This document shows positions 44,556-52,781 of a stretch of DNA of 64,000 nt, piece by piece. The stretch covers positions 248,001 through 312,000 of the forward strand of contig NZ_JASKMS010000003.1 in assembly GCF_030124145.1 (NCBI RefSeq), in the 5' to 3' direction. Numbering within the stretch: position 1 is the first letter of the stretch; every line of letters begins with the position of its first letter. A program made the translations under genes and the position numbers. The DNA is from Streptomyces sp. 378. GTDB lineage: Bacteria > Actinomycetota > Actinomycetes > Streptomycetales > Streptomycetaceae. The notes below the pieces were generated by a model, which saw only the letters and a list, made by a program, of their open reading frames with translations, was not told the DNA's origin and ran no database searches.

Positions 44556-46389
44556 AACGGTCGCGGAACAGGTCCATGCCCCACCGGGGCGCGTCCCCGG
44601 CCGGCTTGAGGCCGTCCGTCCAGCCCCAGTCGGCGACCCGGTCCAGAACCTTCTTGTCGTGGGCGACGATCGTCACCGGCACGTCCTTGCCGGTGTCGCC
44701 GGCGGTGACGGTCGGCACCGGCTGGTGGTCACCGAGGAAGACCAGCACCGTGTCCTCGTCGCCGTAGCGCTCGACCCACTCGGTCAGACTGCGGATCGAG
44801 TAATCGATCGCGCGCCGGTACTCGGTGCGGACCTTCTCCGGGTCCTTCCAGACCTCCGCGGGGTCGGTGCCCTCCTTCTTGATCCGGTGGAACACCGAGC
44901 CGTCGCCGAGGTCGTTCCAGTCGATCATCCGGGCGATGGGGGACCAGGGGTTGTGGCTGGAGGCCAGGATGATCTCCGCCATGATCGGCTCACGGTCCTT
45001 CTTGCCGTGCTCCAGGCGCTCGAAGGCCTCCATCGTGAACTGGTCGGGGACGGGCGTCCAGCTGAAGTAGGGGCCGTGGTAGCCGAGGTGCTCGGAGTCG
45101 TAGATGTGGTCCAGGCCGAAGAACTTCCCCTCCGGCCAGGCGCGCCGCACACCGGGCACGATGCCGACGGTCCGCCAGGCACCCGTCTTCCCGAAGTACT
45201 TCGTCAGCGTCATGCGATCGCTGGTGGTCAGACTGCGGTACCGCTGCTGGTTCTTGATCCACAGCCCGGACAGGAAGGTCGAGTGGGCCAGCCAGCTGCC
45301 CGCGCCCGTCACCGGCGACCGCAGCCAGCCGCTGCGCGACTCGAACCCGGCCGCCTTCAGCCTGCCGGTGCCCTCCTTGAGTACGGCGTCGGTCTGCCGT
45401 GCCATCGCCGGGTCGTCGATCGCGACCCGGCCGTAACTCTCGACGAAGGTGAACAGGACGTCCTTGCCGCGCAGTCCCGTGAGCAACTGGTCGGGCGGGG
45501 TGTTCGCGAACGCGTCCACCGAGGCCTGCTTGTCGAAGATCCGGGCGTCCTGAAGTCCCGTCCGCACCGCGTCCACACGGTTGCCGATGAACTCGGCGTT
45601 GCCCTTGGTGGCGATCGGCACGGTGCCGATCTGCACGCCCAGGGTCATGCACGTGATCCACGCCGTGCCGAGGATCAGCACCGTGCGGCCGGCGGCCGGC
45701 CGGTGCCGGGCCATCAGGTTCGTCAGCCGCACCACCGCGAGCGTGGTGAGGAGGAGCAGCGCCACGAACAGGACGATCACCCCGGCCACGGCCAGTACCT
45801 GTCCGGTCCGGCCGAACGTCTCCCGGAGGAAGTCCGTCGCGTGCTCGATCAGGATCCAGTCCAGGACCAGGTCGAACGGCCGGGCCAGAATCTGGTAGAA
45901 GCCCATGTCGACGAACTTCAGGACCGTGACGAGCCCCAGGAACACGCCCGTGAGGACCGCCGTGATCCGCCGGGGCTTCGGCGGCAGCGCGAGCAGCAGC
46001 CCGGCGAGCAGCACCCCCTCGGCGGGGATGCGGACGAACGAGGCGAACTCGACGCGCTCGATCCGGTTCGGCATGAGCAGCGCGAACAGCACCAGCGCAC
46101 CGGCCAGAACGGTCGTCCCGATGGAGACGCCGCGTGCCGTACGCGGGTGGCGACGCCGCCAGCCGAACCAGCCGGGCTTCACCGCGCCGGACGGCGTCGC
46201 CTCCGGCGTCCGCTCGGAGGAGGACTCCTGTGCCGGGGGAGCGATCTCCGGGCCGTCCGTGGGGGCGTTGTCCTTCGAAACCTCCGTCGAGGTGCCGTCC
46301 TCCGCAGTCGCCGTCCCGGTGCCGTCCTCCGGTTCCGCCCTGCCCCCGGTCGTGTCCGAAAGCTGACGGGAGCGAGTGAAGAGCGACAC
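44527..46389 (-). CDS. LTA synthase-like membrane sulfatase
   Basis: A 620-residue protein. The N-terminal 85 residues are cytoplasmic, acidic and low in complexity. About five membrane segments follow (from GVSIGTTVLAGALVLFALLM at about 87-106 to TVLILGTAWITCMTLGVQIG at about 232-251). The rest (about 290-615) is an extracellular sulfatase/phosphoglycerol-transferase domain: DVLFTFVESYGRVAI holds the metal-binding Glu, HSTFLSGLWI the nucleophile region, and TVLVFLGDHQPVP the Asp-His metal site near the C-terminus. Related proteins transfer phosphoglycerol or phosphoethanolamine to cell-envelope polymers. The start is GTG 46389. Confidence 0.83.
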   Translation of the reverse strand: MSLFTRSRQLSDTTGGRAEPEDGTGTATAEDGTSTEVSKDNAPTDGPEIAPPAQESSSERTPEATPSGAVKPGWFGWRRRHPRTARGVSIGTTVLAGALVLFALLMPNRIERVEFASFVRIPAEGVLLAGLLLALPPKPRRITAVLTGVFLGLVTVLKFVDMGFYQILARPFDLVLDWILIEHATDFLRETFGRTGQVLAVAGVIVLFVALLLLTTLAVVRLTNLMARHRPAAGRTVLILGTAWITCMTLGVQIGTVPIATKGNAEFIGNRVDAVRTGLQDARIFDKQASVDAFANTPPDQLLTGLRGKDVLFTFVESYGRVAIDDPAMARQTDAVLKEGTGRLKAAGFESRSGWLRSPVTGAGSWLAHSTFLSGLWIKNQQRYRSLTTSDRMTLTKYFGKTGAWRTVGIVPGVRRAWPEGKFFGLDHIYDSEHLGYHGPYFSWTPVPDQFTMEAFERLEHGKKDREPIMAEIILASSHNPWSPIARMIDWNDLGDGSVFHRIKKEGTDPAEVWKDPEKVRTEYRRAIDYSIRSLTEWVERYGDEDTVLVFLGDHQPVPTVTAGDTGKDVPVTIVAHDKKVLDRVADWGWTDGLKPAGDAPRWGMDLFRDRFMTAYGPQG

Positions 46390-46502
46390 CCGGTGGTCCT
46401 TCCGTGCGGTCTTGCCGGCATGCGAACAGGACTCGGGTGAGCGAGCCTGCCATCACCAGTACGTCCGCACGTCACCTTAGGTTCAATAGGCCGGGCGGAG
46501 AA

Positions 46503-48122
46503 TCACCGGTCAGCCGTCACCGCGACCTCGCGCGCCCATCGGTAGTCCGCCTTGCCGCTCGGCGACCTCCGGATCGAGTCGGTGATCACCAGCCGGCGCG
46601 GGATCTTGTATCCGGCGAGCCGGTCACGGCAATGGGCCTGTATGTCCTGCAGCGAGGGCCGCGGTGCGCCCGTGCGCAACTGCACCACCGCCGCCACACG
46701 GTGGCCCCACCGGGGATCCGGCACCCCCGCCACCAGCGCGTCGTAGATGTCCGGGTGGGACTTGAGGGCCTGCTCGACCTCCTCCGGGTACACCTTCTCG
46801 CCGCCGGTGTTGATGCACTGCGAGCCCCGGCCCAGGACGGTGACCACCCCCTCCTCGTCGACGGTGGCCATGTCGCCGAGCAGCACCCACCGCTCGCCGT
46901 CCCTCTCGAAGAAGGCCCCGGCGGTCTTGGCCGGGTCGTTGTAATAGCCGAGCGGCACGTGTCCGCACTGGGCGATCCGGCCCACCTCACCGGCTGCCAC
47001 CGGTTCGTACGTCGCCGGGTCCACCACCTGCGTGCGGGCGTTGACCCGCACCCGGAAGCCCCGCTCCGGCCCCGAGTCCTCGGTCGCCGTCCCGTTGAAG
47101 CCCGACTCCGACGAGCCGAAGTTGTTGAGCAGCATGGCGTTCGGCACCAGCTCCTGGAACTGCCGGCGCACCGTGTCCGACATGATCGCGCCGGACGACG
47201 AGACACTGAACAGCGACGAGCGGTCGATGTGCCGCAGCGGGCCGCTCAGCGCGTCGATCAGCGGTCGCAGCATCGCGTCGCCCACCAGCGAGATGCTGCT
47301 GACCTTCTCCTTCTCCACGGTCCGCAGCACCTCCTCGGGCACGAACTTGCGGTGGATCACGACCCGTTGCCCGAAGTGGAAGGCGATGAAGGCCGTGAGG
47401 GTGGAGGTGCCGTGCATCAGCGGGGCCGTCGGGAAGAAGGTGATCCCCGCACCGCCGGCCGCGACCCGCTCGGCGAGCTCCTCCGGTTTCTTCACCGGCT
47501 CCCCGGTCGGCGCGCCTCCGCCGAGGCCCGCGAAGAACAGATCCTCCTGCCGCCACATCACCCCCTTGGGCATCCCGGTCGTGCCGCCGGTGTAGATGAT
47601 GAACTGGTCGTCGGCCGAGCGGGCGGGGAAACCGCGCTCGGCCGACCCCGCTGCCTCCACCTGTGCGAACTCCACACAGGGCACCGCGGCGGCGCCCGGC
47701 GCCGGAGTGCCCACCCGGATCAGATGCCGCAGCTTCTCCACCCGGGGGCGCGCCGCCGCCACCCGGTTGGTGAACTCCGCGTCGAAGACCAGCGCGACCA
47801 GGTCGGCGTCCCGGTAGAGGTACACCAACTCCTCTTCCACATAGCGGTAGTTGACGTTGACCGGGACGATCCGCGCCTTCAGGCAGCCCAGGACCGTCTG
47901 CAGGTACTCCACGCCGTTGTAGAGGTGGAGCCCGAGGTGCTCACCGGGGCGTATCCCGCTGTCGAGCAGGTGGTGGCCGACGCGGTTGGCCGCCGCGTCC
48001 AGCTCCGCGTAGGTGAGGCGGCGCTCCGCGCCCGTGCCGGGATGGTCGGCGTACACCAGCGCCTCACGGGCGGGGACGACGTCGACGACCGACTCGAACA
48101 GGTCGGCAAGGTTGTACTCCAC
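46503..48122 (-). CDS. Acyl-CoA synthetase (FadD-like)
   Basis: A 539-residue ANL enzyme. The P-loop is FIIYTGGTTGMPKGVMWRQE (about 178-197). Later motifs are LLNNFGSSESGFNG, RWVLLGDMATVDEEGVVTVL, GRGSQCINTGGEKVYPEEVE, and the catalytic Lys in SPSGKADYRWAREVA. Sequence style (YNLADLFESV, NVNYRYVEEELVYLYRDADL) matches FadD17/FadD19-type enzymes, some of which activate steroid side-chain acids. GTG 48122 is preceded by AGGAGG. It diverges from the hydratase-DUF35-thiolase operon, and the operator at 48217 lies between. Confidence 0.87.
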   Translation of the reverse strand: MEYNLADLFESVVDVVPAREALVYADHPGTGAERRLTYAELDAAANRVGHHLLDSGIRPGEHLGLHLYNGVEYLQTVLGCLKARIVPVNVNYRYVEEELVYLYRDADLVALVFDAEFTNRVAAARPRVEKLRHLIRVGTPAPGAAAVPCVEFAQVEAAGSAERGFPARSADDQFIIYTGGTTGMPKGVMWRQEDLFFAGLGGGAPTGEPVKKPEELAERVAAGGAGITFFPTAPLMHGTSTLTAFIAFHFGQRVVIHRKFVPEEVLRTVEKEKVSSISLVGDAMLRPLIDALSGPLRHIDRSSLFSVSSSGAIMSDTVRRQFQELVPNAMLLNNFGSSESGFNGTATEDSGPERGFRVRVNARTQVVDPATYEPVAAGEVGRIAQCGHVPLGYYNDPAKTAGAFFERDGERWVLLGDMATVDEEGVVTVLGRGSQCINTGGEKVYPEEVEQALKSHPDIYDALVAGVPDPRWGHRVAAVVQLRTGAPRPSLQDIQAHCRDRLAGYKIPRRLVITDSIRRSPSGKADYRWAREVAVTADR

Positions 48123-48216
48123 CGCTCCTCCTGACCCCGGGCGTGCCTGGCATCGGACGGTTCGCCGGTCATCAGAGCAAAGGGCGGTCCAACTGTGAAG
48201 GGTCCGCGCGAAAGAA

Positions 48217-48233
48217 TCTGACTGTCTGTCAGA
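48217..48233. promoter_or_regulatory. TetR-type operator between divergent fadD and hydratase operon
   Basis: TCTGACTGTCTGTCAGA has perfect 6-bp arms around TGTCT. Its flanks (AGAA...AAA) match those of the site at 38879. It is 81 bp before the hydratase start and 95 bp before the fadD start, so one regulator could control both directions. Confidence 0.65.
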
Positions 48234-48297
48234 AAACCCTTGAAGTGCTTCCCGCCCTACTGCAACCTGTTCTCGTTCCATGAGAGGGGAGTTCGCC

Positions 48298-49098
48298 ATG
48301 GGCGGGACGGAACACCTCACCGTGCAGCGCGAAGGCGCCACACTGGTGCTCACGCTCAACAGGCCGGAAGCCAAGAACGCGCTCTCACTGCCGATGCTCG
48401 TCGGCCTGCACGACGGGTGGCTGGAGGCCGACGCGGACGACTCGGTCCGCTCGATCGTCCTCACCGGCGCGGGCGGCTCGTTCTGCTCCGGCATGGACCT
48501 CAAGGCCCTCGCCGGCGACGGCATGGCCGGAGAGGAGTACCGGGACCGGCTCAAGGCCGACCCCGACCTGCACTGGAAGGCGATGCTGCGCCATCACCGC
48601 CCGCGCAAGCCGGTGATCGCCGCCGTCGAGGGGTACTGCGTCGCGGGCGGCACCGAGATGCTCCAGGGTACCGACATCCGCGTCTCCGGCGAGTCCGCCA
48701 CCTTCGGCCTGTTCGAGGTCAGGCGCGGCCTGTTCCCCATCGGCGGCTCCACGGTCCGGCTGCAACGGCAGATCCCGCGCACCCACGCCCTGGAGATGCT
48801 CCTGACCGGCCGCTCCTACAACGCCCCCGAAGCCGCCGCCATCGGCCTGATCGGCCACGTCGTCCCCGACGGCACGGCGCTCACGAAGGCGCTGGAGATC
48901 GCCGAACAGGTCAACTCCTGCGGTCCGCTGGCCGTGGAGGCCGTCAAGGACTCGGTCTACGAGACCGCCGAGATGACCGAGGCCGACGGCCTCGCGGCCG
49001 AACTCACCCGTGGCTGGCCGGTCTTCGGCACCGCCGACGCCAAGGAGGGCGCCCGCGCCTTCGCGGAGAAGCGACCACCCGTCTACAAGCGCGCCTGA
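48298..49098 (+). CDS. Enoyl-CoA hydratase/crotonase
   Basis: A 266-residue crotonase. LNRPEAKNALS and GAGGSFCSGMDLKALAGD form the oxyanion segment. VEGYCVAGGTEMLQGTDIRV supplies the first catalytic Glu, and SATFGLFEVRRGLFPIGGS the second, so hydratase chemistry is plausible. It would hydrate a 2-enoyl-CoA to a 3-hydroxyacyl-CoA. No 3-hydroxyacyl-CoA dehydrogenase follows in the operon, which fits aldol-type cleavage by the downstream proteins. ATG 48298 is favoured over 48280 because GAGGGGAG lies just upstream of it. Confidence 0.87.
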   Translation: MGGTEHLTVQREGATLVLTLNRPEAKNALSLPMLVGLHDGWLEADADDSVRSIVLTGAGGSFCSGMDLKALAGDGMAGEEYRDRLKADPDLHWKAMLRHHRPRKPVIAAVEGYCVAGGTEMLQGTDIRVSGESATFGLFEVRRGLFPIGGSTVRLQRQIPRTHALEMLLTGRSYNAPEAAAIGLIGHVVPDGTALTKALEIAEQVNSCGPLAVEAVKDSVYETAEMTEADGLAAELTRGWPVFGTADAKEGARAFAEKRPPVYKRA

Positions 49099-49130
49099 CC
49101 GTGCGCGCCCGACCGAAGGAGCCCTCCGGC

Positions 49131-50072
49131 ATGCCCGAAGTCCTCAAAGCCCCTCTCGTCGTCGAGTTCCCCTTCACCCGCTCCCTCGGCCCCGTCCAGA
49201 GCGCCTTCCTGACCGGCCTGCGCGAACGCGTCGTCCTCGGCGTCCGCACCGGCGACGGCCGCACCCTCGTCCCGCCCGTCGAGTACGACCCCGTCACCGC
49301 CGAGGAGATCCGCGACCTCGTCGAGGTCGCCCCCACCGGCACGGTCACCACCTGGGCCTGGAACCACGCCCCCCGCCGCGGCCAGCCCCTCACCACCCCC
49401 TTCGCCTGGGCCCTGGTCCGTCTCGACGGCGCCGACACCGCCCTCCTGCACGCCCTCGACGCCCCGGGGCCCGGCGCCGTGCACACCGGCATGCGCGTCC
49501 GCATCCGCTGGGCGGCGGAACGCACCGGCGCCATCACGGACATCGCCTGCTTCGAGCCGTACGACGGCGACCGGGCCGAACCGGCAGGCCACGCGGGCGA
49601 GTTCGAGGACCCGGTCACCGGCATCGTCGCCGCCGCACGCCTCGACTACACCTACTCGCCCGGCCGCGCCCAGACCGCCTACATCAACGCCCTGTCCGGC
49701 CACAGGACCGTGGGCGAACGCTGCCCCGCCTGCCGCAAGGTCTACGTCCCCCCGAGGGGTGCGTGCCCCACATGTGGGGTGGCCACAGCGGAACAGGTCG
49801 AGGTGGGACCGCGCGGCACAGTGACCACCTTCTGCATCGTCAACATCAAGGCGAAGAACCTCGACATCGAAGTGCCCTACGTCTACGCCCACATCGCCCT
49901 CGACGGCGCCGACCTCGCGCTGCACGGCCGGATCGGCGGCATCCCGTACGACGAGGTCCGCATGGGACTGCGCGTCGAACCCGTGTGGACTCAGGGCGCC
50001 CGCCACCCCGACCACTACCGGCCCACGGGCGAACCTGACGCGGACTACGACACCTACAAGGAGCTGCTGTGA
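49131..50072 (+). CDS. DUF35/OB-fold zinc-ribbon protein with MaoC-like/OB N-terminal half
   Basis: A 313-residue protein with two related halves. The second carries the rubredoxin-like zinc ribbon ERCPACRKVYVPPRGACPTC (about 198-217, four cysteines) followed by the OB fold VEVGPRGTVTTFCIVNIKAK. The first (about 10-150) is a similar OB-like region without cysteines (VEVAPTGTVTTWAWNHAPRR). DUF35 proteins form complexes with thiolase-fold enzymes, as ChsH2 does with the aldolase Ltp2 in steroid side-chain degradation. Its stop overlaps the next thiolase start. GAAGGAG sets ATG 49131. Confidence 0.85.
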   Translation: MPEVLKAPLVVEFPFTRSLGPVQSAFLTGLRERVVLGVRTGDGRTLVPPVEYDPVTAEEIRDLVEVAPTGTVTTWAWNHAPRRGQPLTTPFAWALVRLDGADTALLHALDAPGPGAVHTGMRVRIRWAAERTGAITDIACFEPYDGDRAEPAGHAGEFEDPVTGIVAAARLDYTYSPGRAQTAYINALSGHRTVGERCPACRKVYVPPRGACPTCGVATAEQVEVGPRGTVTTFCIVNIKAKNLDIEVPYVYAHIALDGADLALHGRIGGIPYDEVRMGLRVEPVWTQGARHPDHYRPTGEPDADYDTYKELL

Positions 50073-51133
50073 CGAGCGCGCCGCGGGACCGCGAGATCGC
50101 CGTCGTCGCCTTCGCCCAGACCGGCCACCGGCGCACCAGCGACGAGCTCTCCGAGGTGGAGATGCTGATGCCGGTGCTGCACGAGGTCCTCGACCGGACC
50201 GGACTGAAGACCGCCGACATCGACTTCACCTGCTCCGGCTCCAGCGACTACCTCGCCGGCCGCGCCTTCTCCTTCACCCTCGCCCTTGACGGCGTCGGCG
50301 CCTGGCCCCCGATCTCCGAGTCGCACGTCGAGATGGACGGCGCCTGGGCCCTGTACGAGGCCTGGACCAAACTCCTCACCGGTGAGGCCGACACCGCCCT
50401 GGTCTACGCGTACGGCAAATCCTCGCCCGGCTCGGTCCGCGACGTCCTGACCCGCCAGCTCGACCCCTACTACATGGCGCCCCTGTGGCCCGACTCCGTG
50501 GCGCTCGCCGCCCTCCAGGCGCAGGCCCTCATCGACGCCGGCGACACCGACGAGCCCGCCCTCGCCGCCGTGGCCGCACGCAACCGTGAAGCGGCCACCG
50601 CCAACCCCCACGCACAACTGCGCGGCCCCGTGCCACAGGGCGACCACCTCGTACAGCCCCTGCGCACCGGTGACTGCCCGCCCGTGGGAGACGGGGCCGC
50701 CGCCGTGATCCTCGCCGCGGGCGACCGGGCCCGTGCACGGTGCGCTCGCCCCGCCTGGATCCGCGGCATCGACCACCGCATCGAGGCCCACGCCCTCGGA
50801 GTGCGCGACCTGACCGACTCGCCGTCCACCCGGCTGGCCGCCGAGCGGGCCGGAGCCTTCGAGCGACCCGTCGACACCGCCGAACTGCACGCGCCCTTCA
50901 CCGCGCAGGAGATCGTCCTGCGCAAGGCCCTCCGGCTCGGCGACGAGGTGGAGGTGAACCCCTCCGGCGGGGCCCTCGCCGCCAACCCGATCATGGCCGC
51001 CGGCCTCATCCGCATCGGTGAGGCCGCCGCCCGCATCCACCGCGGCGCGTCCGACCGCGCCCTCGCCCACGCCACGTCCGGCCCCTGCCTCCAGCAGAAC
51101 CTGGTCGCCGTCCTCGAAGGGGAACCCCGATGA
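50069..51133 (+). CDS. Thiolase-fold protein (SCP-x/Ltp type) without catalytic cysteine
   Basis: A 354-residue thiolase-superfamily protein. The region where thiolases have the nucleophile cysteine reads ISESHVEMDGAWALYEAWTK (82-101) and has no cysteine. The catalytic His of the C-terminal GHP motif is also lost (NPSGGALAANPIMAAG). The fold is recognisable from VVGDGAAAVILA-like PPVGDGAAAVILAAGD. Such residue loss is typical of Ltp-type aldolases and partner subunits rather than beta-ketothiolases. It begins with GTG 50069 inside the DUF35 stop and overlaps the next thiolase gene, so all three are translationally coupled and probably form one complex. Confidence 0.83.
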   Translation: MTSAPRDREIAVVAFAQTGHRRTSDELSEVEMLMPVLHEVLDRTGLKTADIDFTCSGSSDYLAGRAFSFTLALDGVGAWPPISESHVEMDGAWALYEAWTKLLTGEADTALVYAYGKSSPGSVRDVLTRQLDPYYMAPLWPDSVALAALQAQALIDAGDTDEPALAAVAARNREAATANPHAQLRGPVPQGDHLVQPLRTGDCPPVGDGAAAVILAAGDRARARCARPAWIRGIDHRIEAHALGVRDLTDSPSTRLAAERAGAFERPVDTAELHAPFTAQEIVLRKALRLGDEVEVNPSGGALAANPIMAAGLIRIGEAAARIHRGASDRALAHATSGPCLQQNLVAVLEGEPR

Positions 51134-52296
51134 GCAAGGAGCCCGTGGCCGTCGTCGGCATCGGCCAGACCAGGCACGTCGCGGCCCGCCGGGACGTCTC
51201 GATCGCCGGACTGGTCCGCGAAGCCGCCTCCCGCGCCTTGGCGGACGCCGCGTTGACGTGGGCCGACATCGACGCCGTCGTGATCGGCAAGGCGCCCGAC
51301 TTCTTCGAGGGCGTCATGATGCCGGAGCTCTACCTCGCCGACGCCCTCGGCGCCGTCGGCAAACCCATGCTCCGCGTGCACACCGCCGGCTCCGTCGGCG
51401 GATCCACCGCACTGGTCGCCGCCAACCTCGTCGCGGCCCGCGTCCACGGCACGGTCCTCACCCTCGCCTTCGAAAAGCAGTCCGAGTCGAACGCCATGTG
51501 GGGCCTGTCCCTGCCGATCCCCTTCCAGCAGCCCCTGCTGGCCGGGGCGGGCGGGTTCTTCGCCCCGCACATCCGCGCCTACATGCGCCGCAGCGGAGCT
51601 CCCGAGACGATCGGCGCCCTCGTCGCCTACAAGGACCGCCGCAACGCGCTGAAGAACCCCTACGCCCACCTGCACGAGCACGACATCACCCTCGACAAGG
51701 TCATGGCATCGCCCATGCTGTGGGACCCGGTCCGCTACTCGGAGACCTGCCCCTCCTCCGACGGTGCCTGCGCCATGATCCTCACCGACCGCGCCGGAGC
51801 CGCCCGGGCACCGCGACCGCCCGCCTGGATCCTCGGCGGCGCGATGCGCAGCGAACCGACCCTCTTCGCCGGCAAGGACTTCGTCTCCCCGCAGGCCGGG
51901 CAGGACTGCGCGGCCGACGTCTACCGGCAGGCCGGGATCACCGACCCACGCCGCGAGATCGACGGCGCCGAGATCTACGTGCCCTTCTCCTGGTACGAGC
52001 CCATGTGGCTGGAGAACCTCGGCTTCGCCGGCGAGGGCGAGGGCTGGAAACTCACCGAGGCGGGTGTGACGGAACTCGACGGGGACCTGCCCGTCAACAT
52101 GTCGGGCGGCGTCCTGTCCGCCAATCCCATCGGCGCCTCCGGCATGATCCGCTTCGCGGAAGCGGCGCTCCAGGTGCGCGGACAGGCCGGAGAACACCAG
52201 GTCGACGGGGCCCGCAGGGTCCTCGGGCACGCCTACGGCGGCGGATCGCAGTTCTTCGCCATGTGGCTCGTGGGCGACCGTCCCCCGGACTCCTGA
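51130..52296 (+). CDS. Thiolase-fold protein (SCP-x/Ltp type) without catalytic cysteine
   Basis: A 388-residue thiolase-superfamily protein: VAVVGIGQTRHVAARRDVSI at the start, LRVHTAGSVGGSTALVAANL at 81-100 where the usual Cys aligns with Ser88, and GAEIYVPFSWYEPMW and NMSGGVLSANPIGASGMIRF in place of the His-containing motifs. The tyrosines in the former are of interest because the Ltp2 aldolase uses tyrosines for retro-aldol cleavage. With the DUF35 protein it likely splits a 3-hydroxyacyl-CoA into acetyl- or propionyl-CoA and a ketone or aldehyde. In M. tuberculosis the order DUF35-ltp4-ltp3 (Rv3521-Rv3523) is comparable. Last gene of the operon. Confidence 0.83.
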   Translation: MSKEPVAVVGIGQTRHVAARRDVSIAGLVREAASRALADAALTWADIDAVVIGKAPDFFEGVMMPELYLADALGAVGKPMLRVHTAGSVGGSTALVAANLVAARVHGTVLTLAFEKQSESNAMWGLSLPIPFQQPLLAGAGGFFAPHIRAYMRRSGAPETIGALVAYKDRRNALKNPYAHLHEHDITLDKVMASPMLWDPVRYSETCPSSDGACAMILTDRAGAARAPRPPAWILGGAMRSEPTLFAGKDFVSPQAGQDCAADVYRQAGITDPRREIDGAEIYVPFSWYEPMWLENLGFAGEGEGWKLTEAGVTELDGDLPVNMSGGVLSANPIGASGMIRFAEAALQVRGQAGEHQVDGARRVLGHAYGGGSQFFAMWLVGDRPPDS

Positions 52297-52378
52297 AAGG
52301 TCCCCCTCACGTGCCCTGTTGGCCGTGGGACGCGATCGCTAGGCTGGCCGCGGACGACGAACCGGGAGGAGCACGGAC

Positions 52379-52621
52379 GTGGCCGAGACCACCACCCAGC
52401 AGCGCCCGCTCACAGGCTGGGACAAGCCGGAGCTGGACCTCACCAACGCACAGTGGCAGTCCAGCAGCCGAGGGCGGGGGGATGTCCAGATCGCCTTCGT
52501 GGAGGGCTTCATCGCCATGCGGAACAGCGCGCGCCCGGAGAGCCCTTCGTTGATCTTCACGCCCGCCGAGTGGGGCGCGTTCGTGTCGGGAGCGCGGGAG
52601 GGAGAGTTCGACCTCACCTGA
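52379..52621 (+). CDS. DUF397-domain protein
   Basis: An 80-residue protein with the DUF397 pattern: WQSSSRGRGDVQIAFVEGFI, then AMRNSARPESPSLIFTPAEW and AFVSGAREGEFDL. DUF397 proteins usually accompany an XRE-type regulator as a small signalling partner in development; none adjoins here. Start GTG 52379 is preceded by GGGAGGAG. Confidence 0.82.
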   Translation: MAETTTQQRPLTGWDKPELDLTNAQWQSSSRGRGDVQIAFVEGFIAMRNSARPESPSLIFTPAEWGAFVSGAREGEFDLT

Positions 52622-52781
52622 CGACGGGGCGAACCGTTCCGGACGACCGGGATCCGACGGCCGATCCGGGGGTGTTCCGCCCGCGATTCCGGACACGCGA
52701 CCGGAGGCATCTTCCCGGAGCCGCCGCCTGAGTCAGGCTGGCCCCGGGAGGGAACGGTCGAATCCCGGAGGTGAGGACCCC

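Noticed and set aside
52626..52662. GGGGCGAACCGTTCC and GGGATCCGACGGCCGATCC before the third usp gene as a DevR-like pair
   Set aside because: Spacing is right, but the arms match poorly and the gene lies outside the island; not strong enough for a feature.
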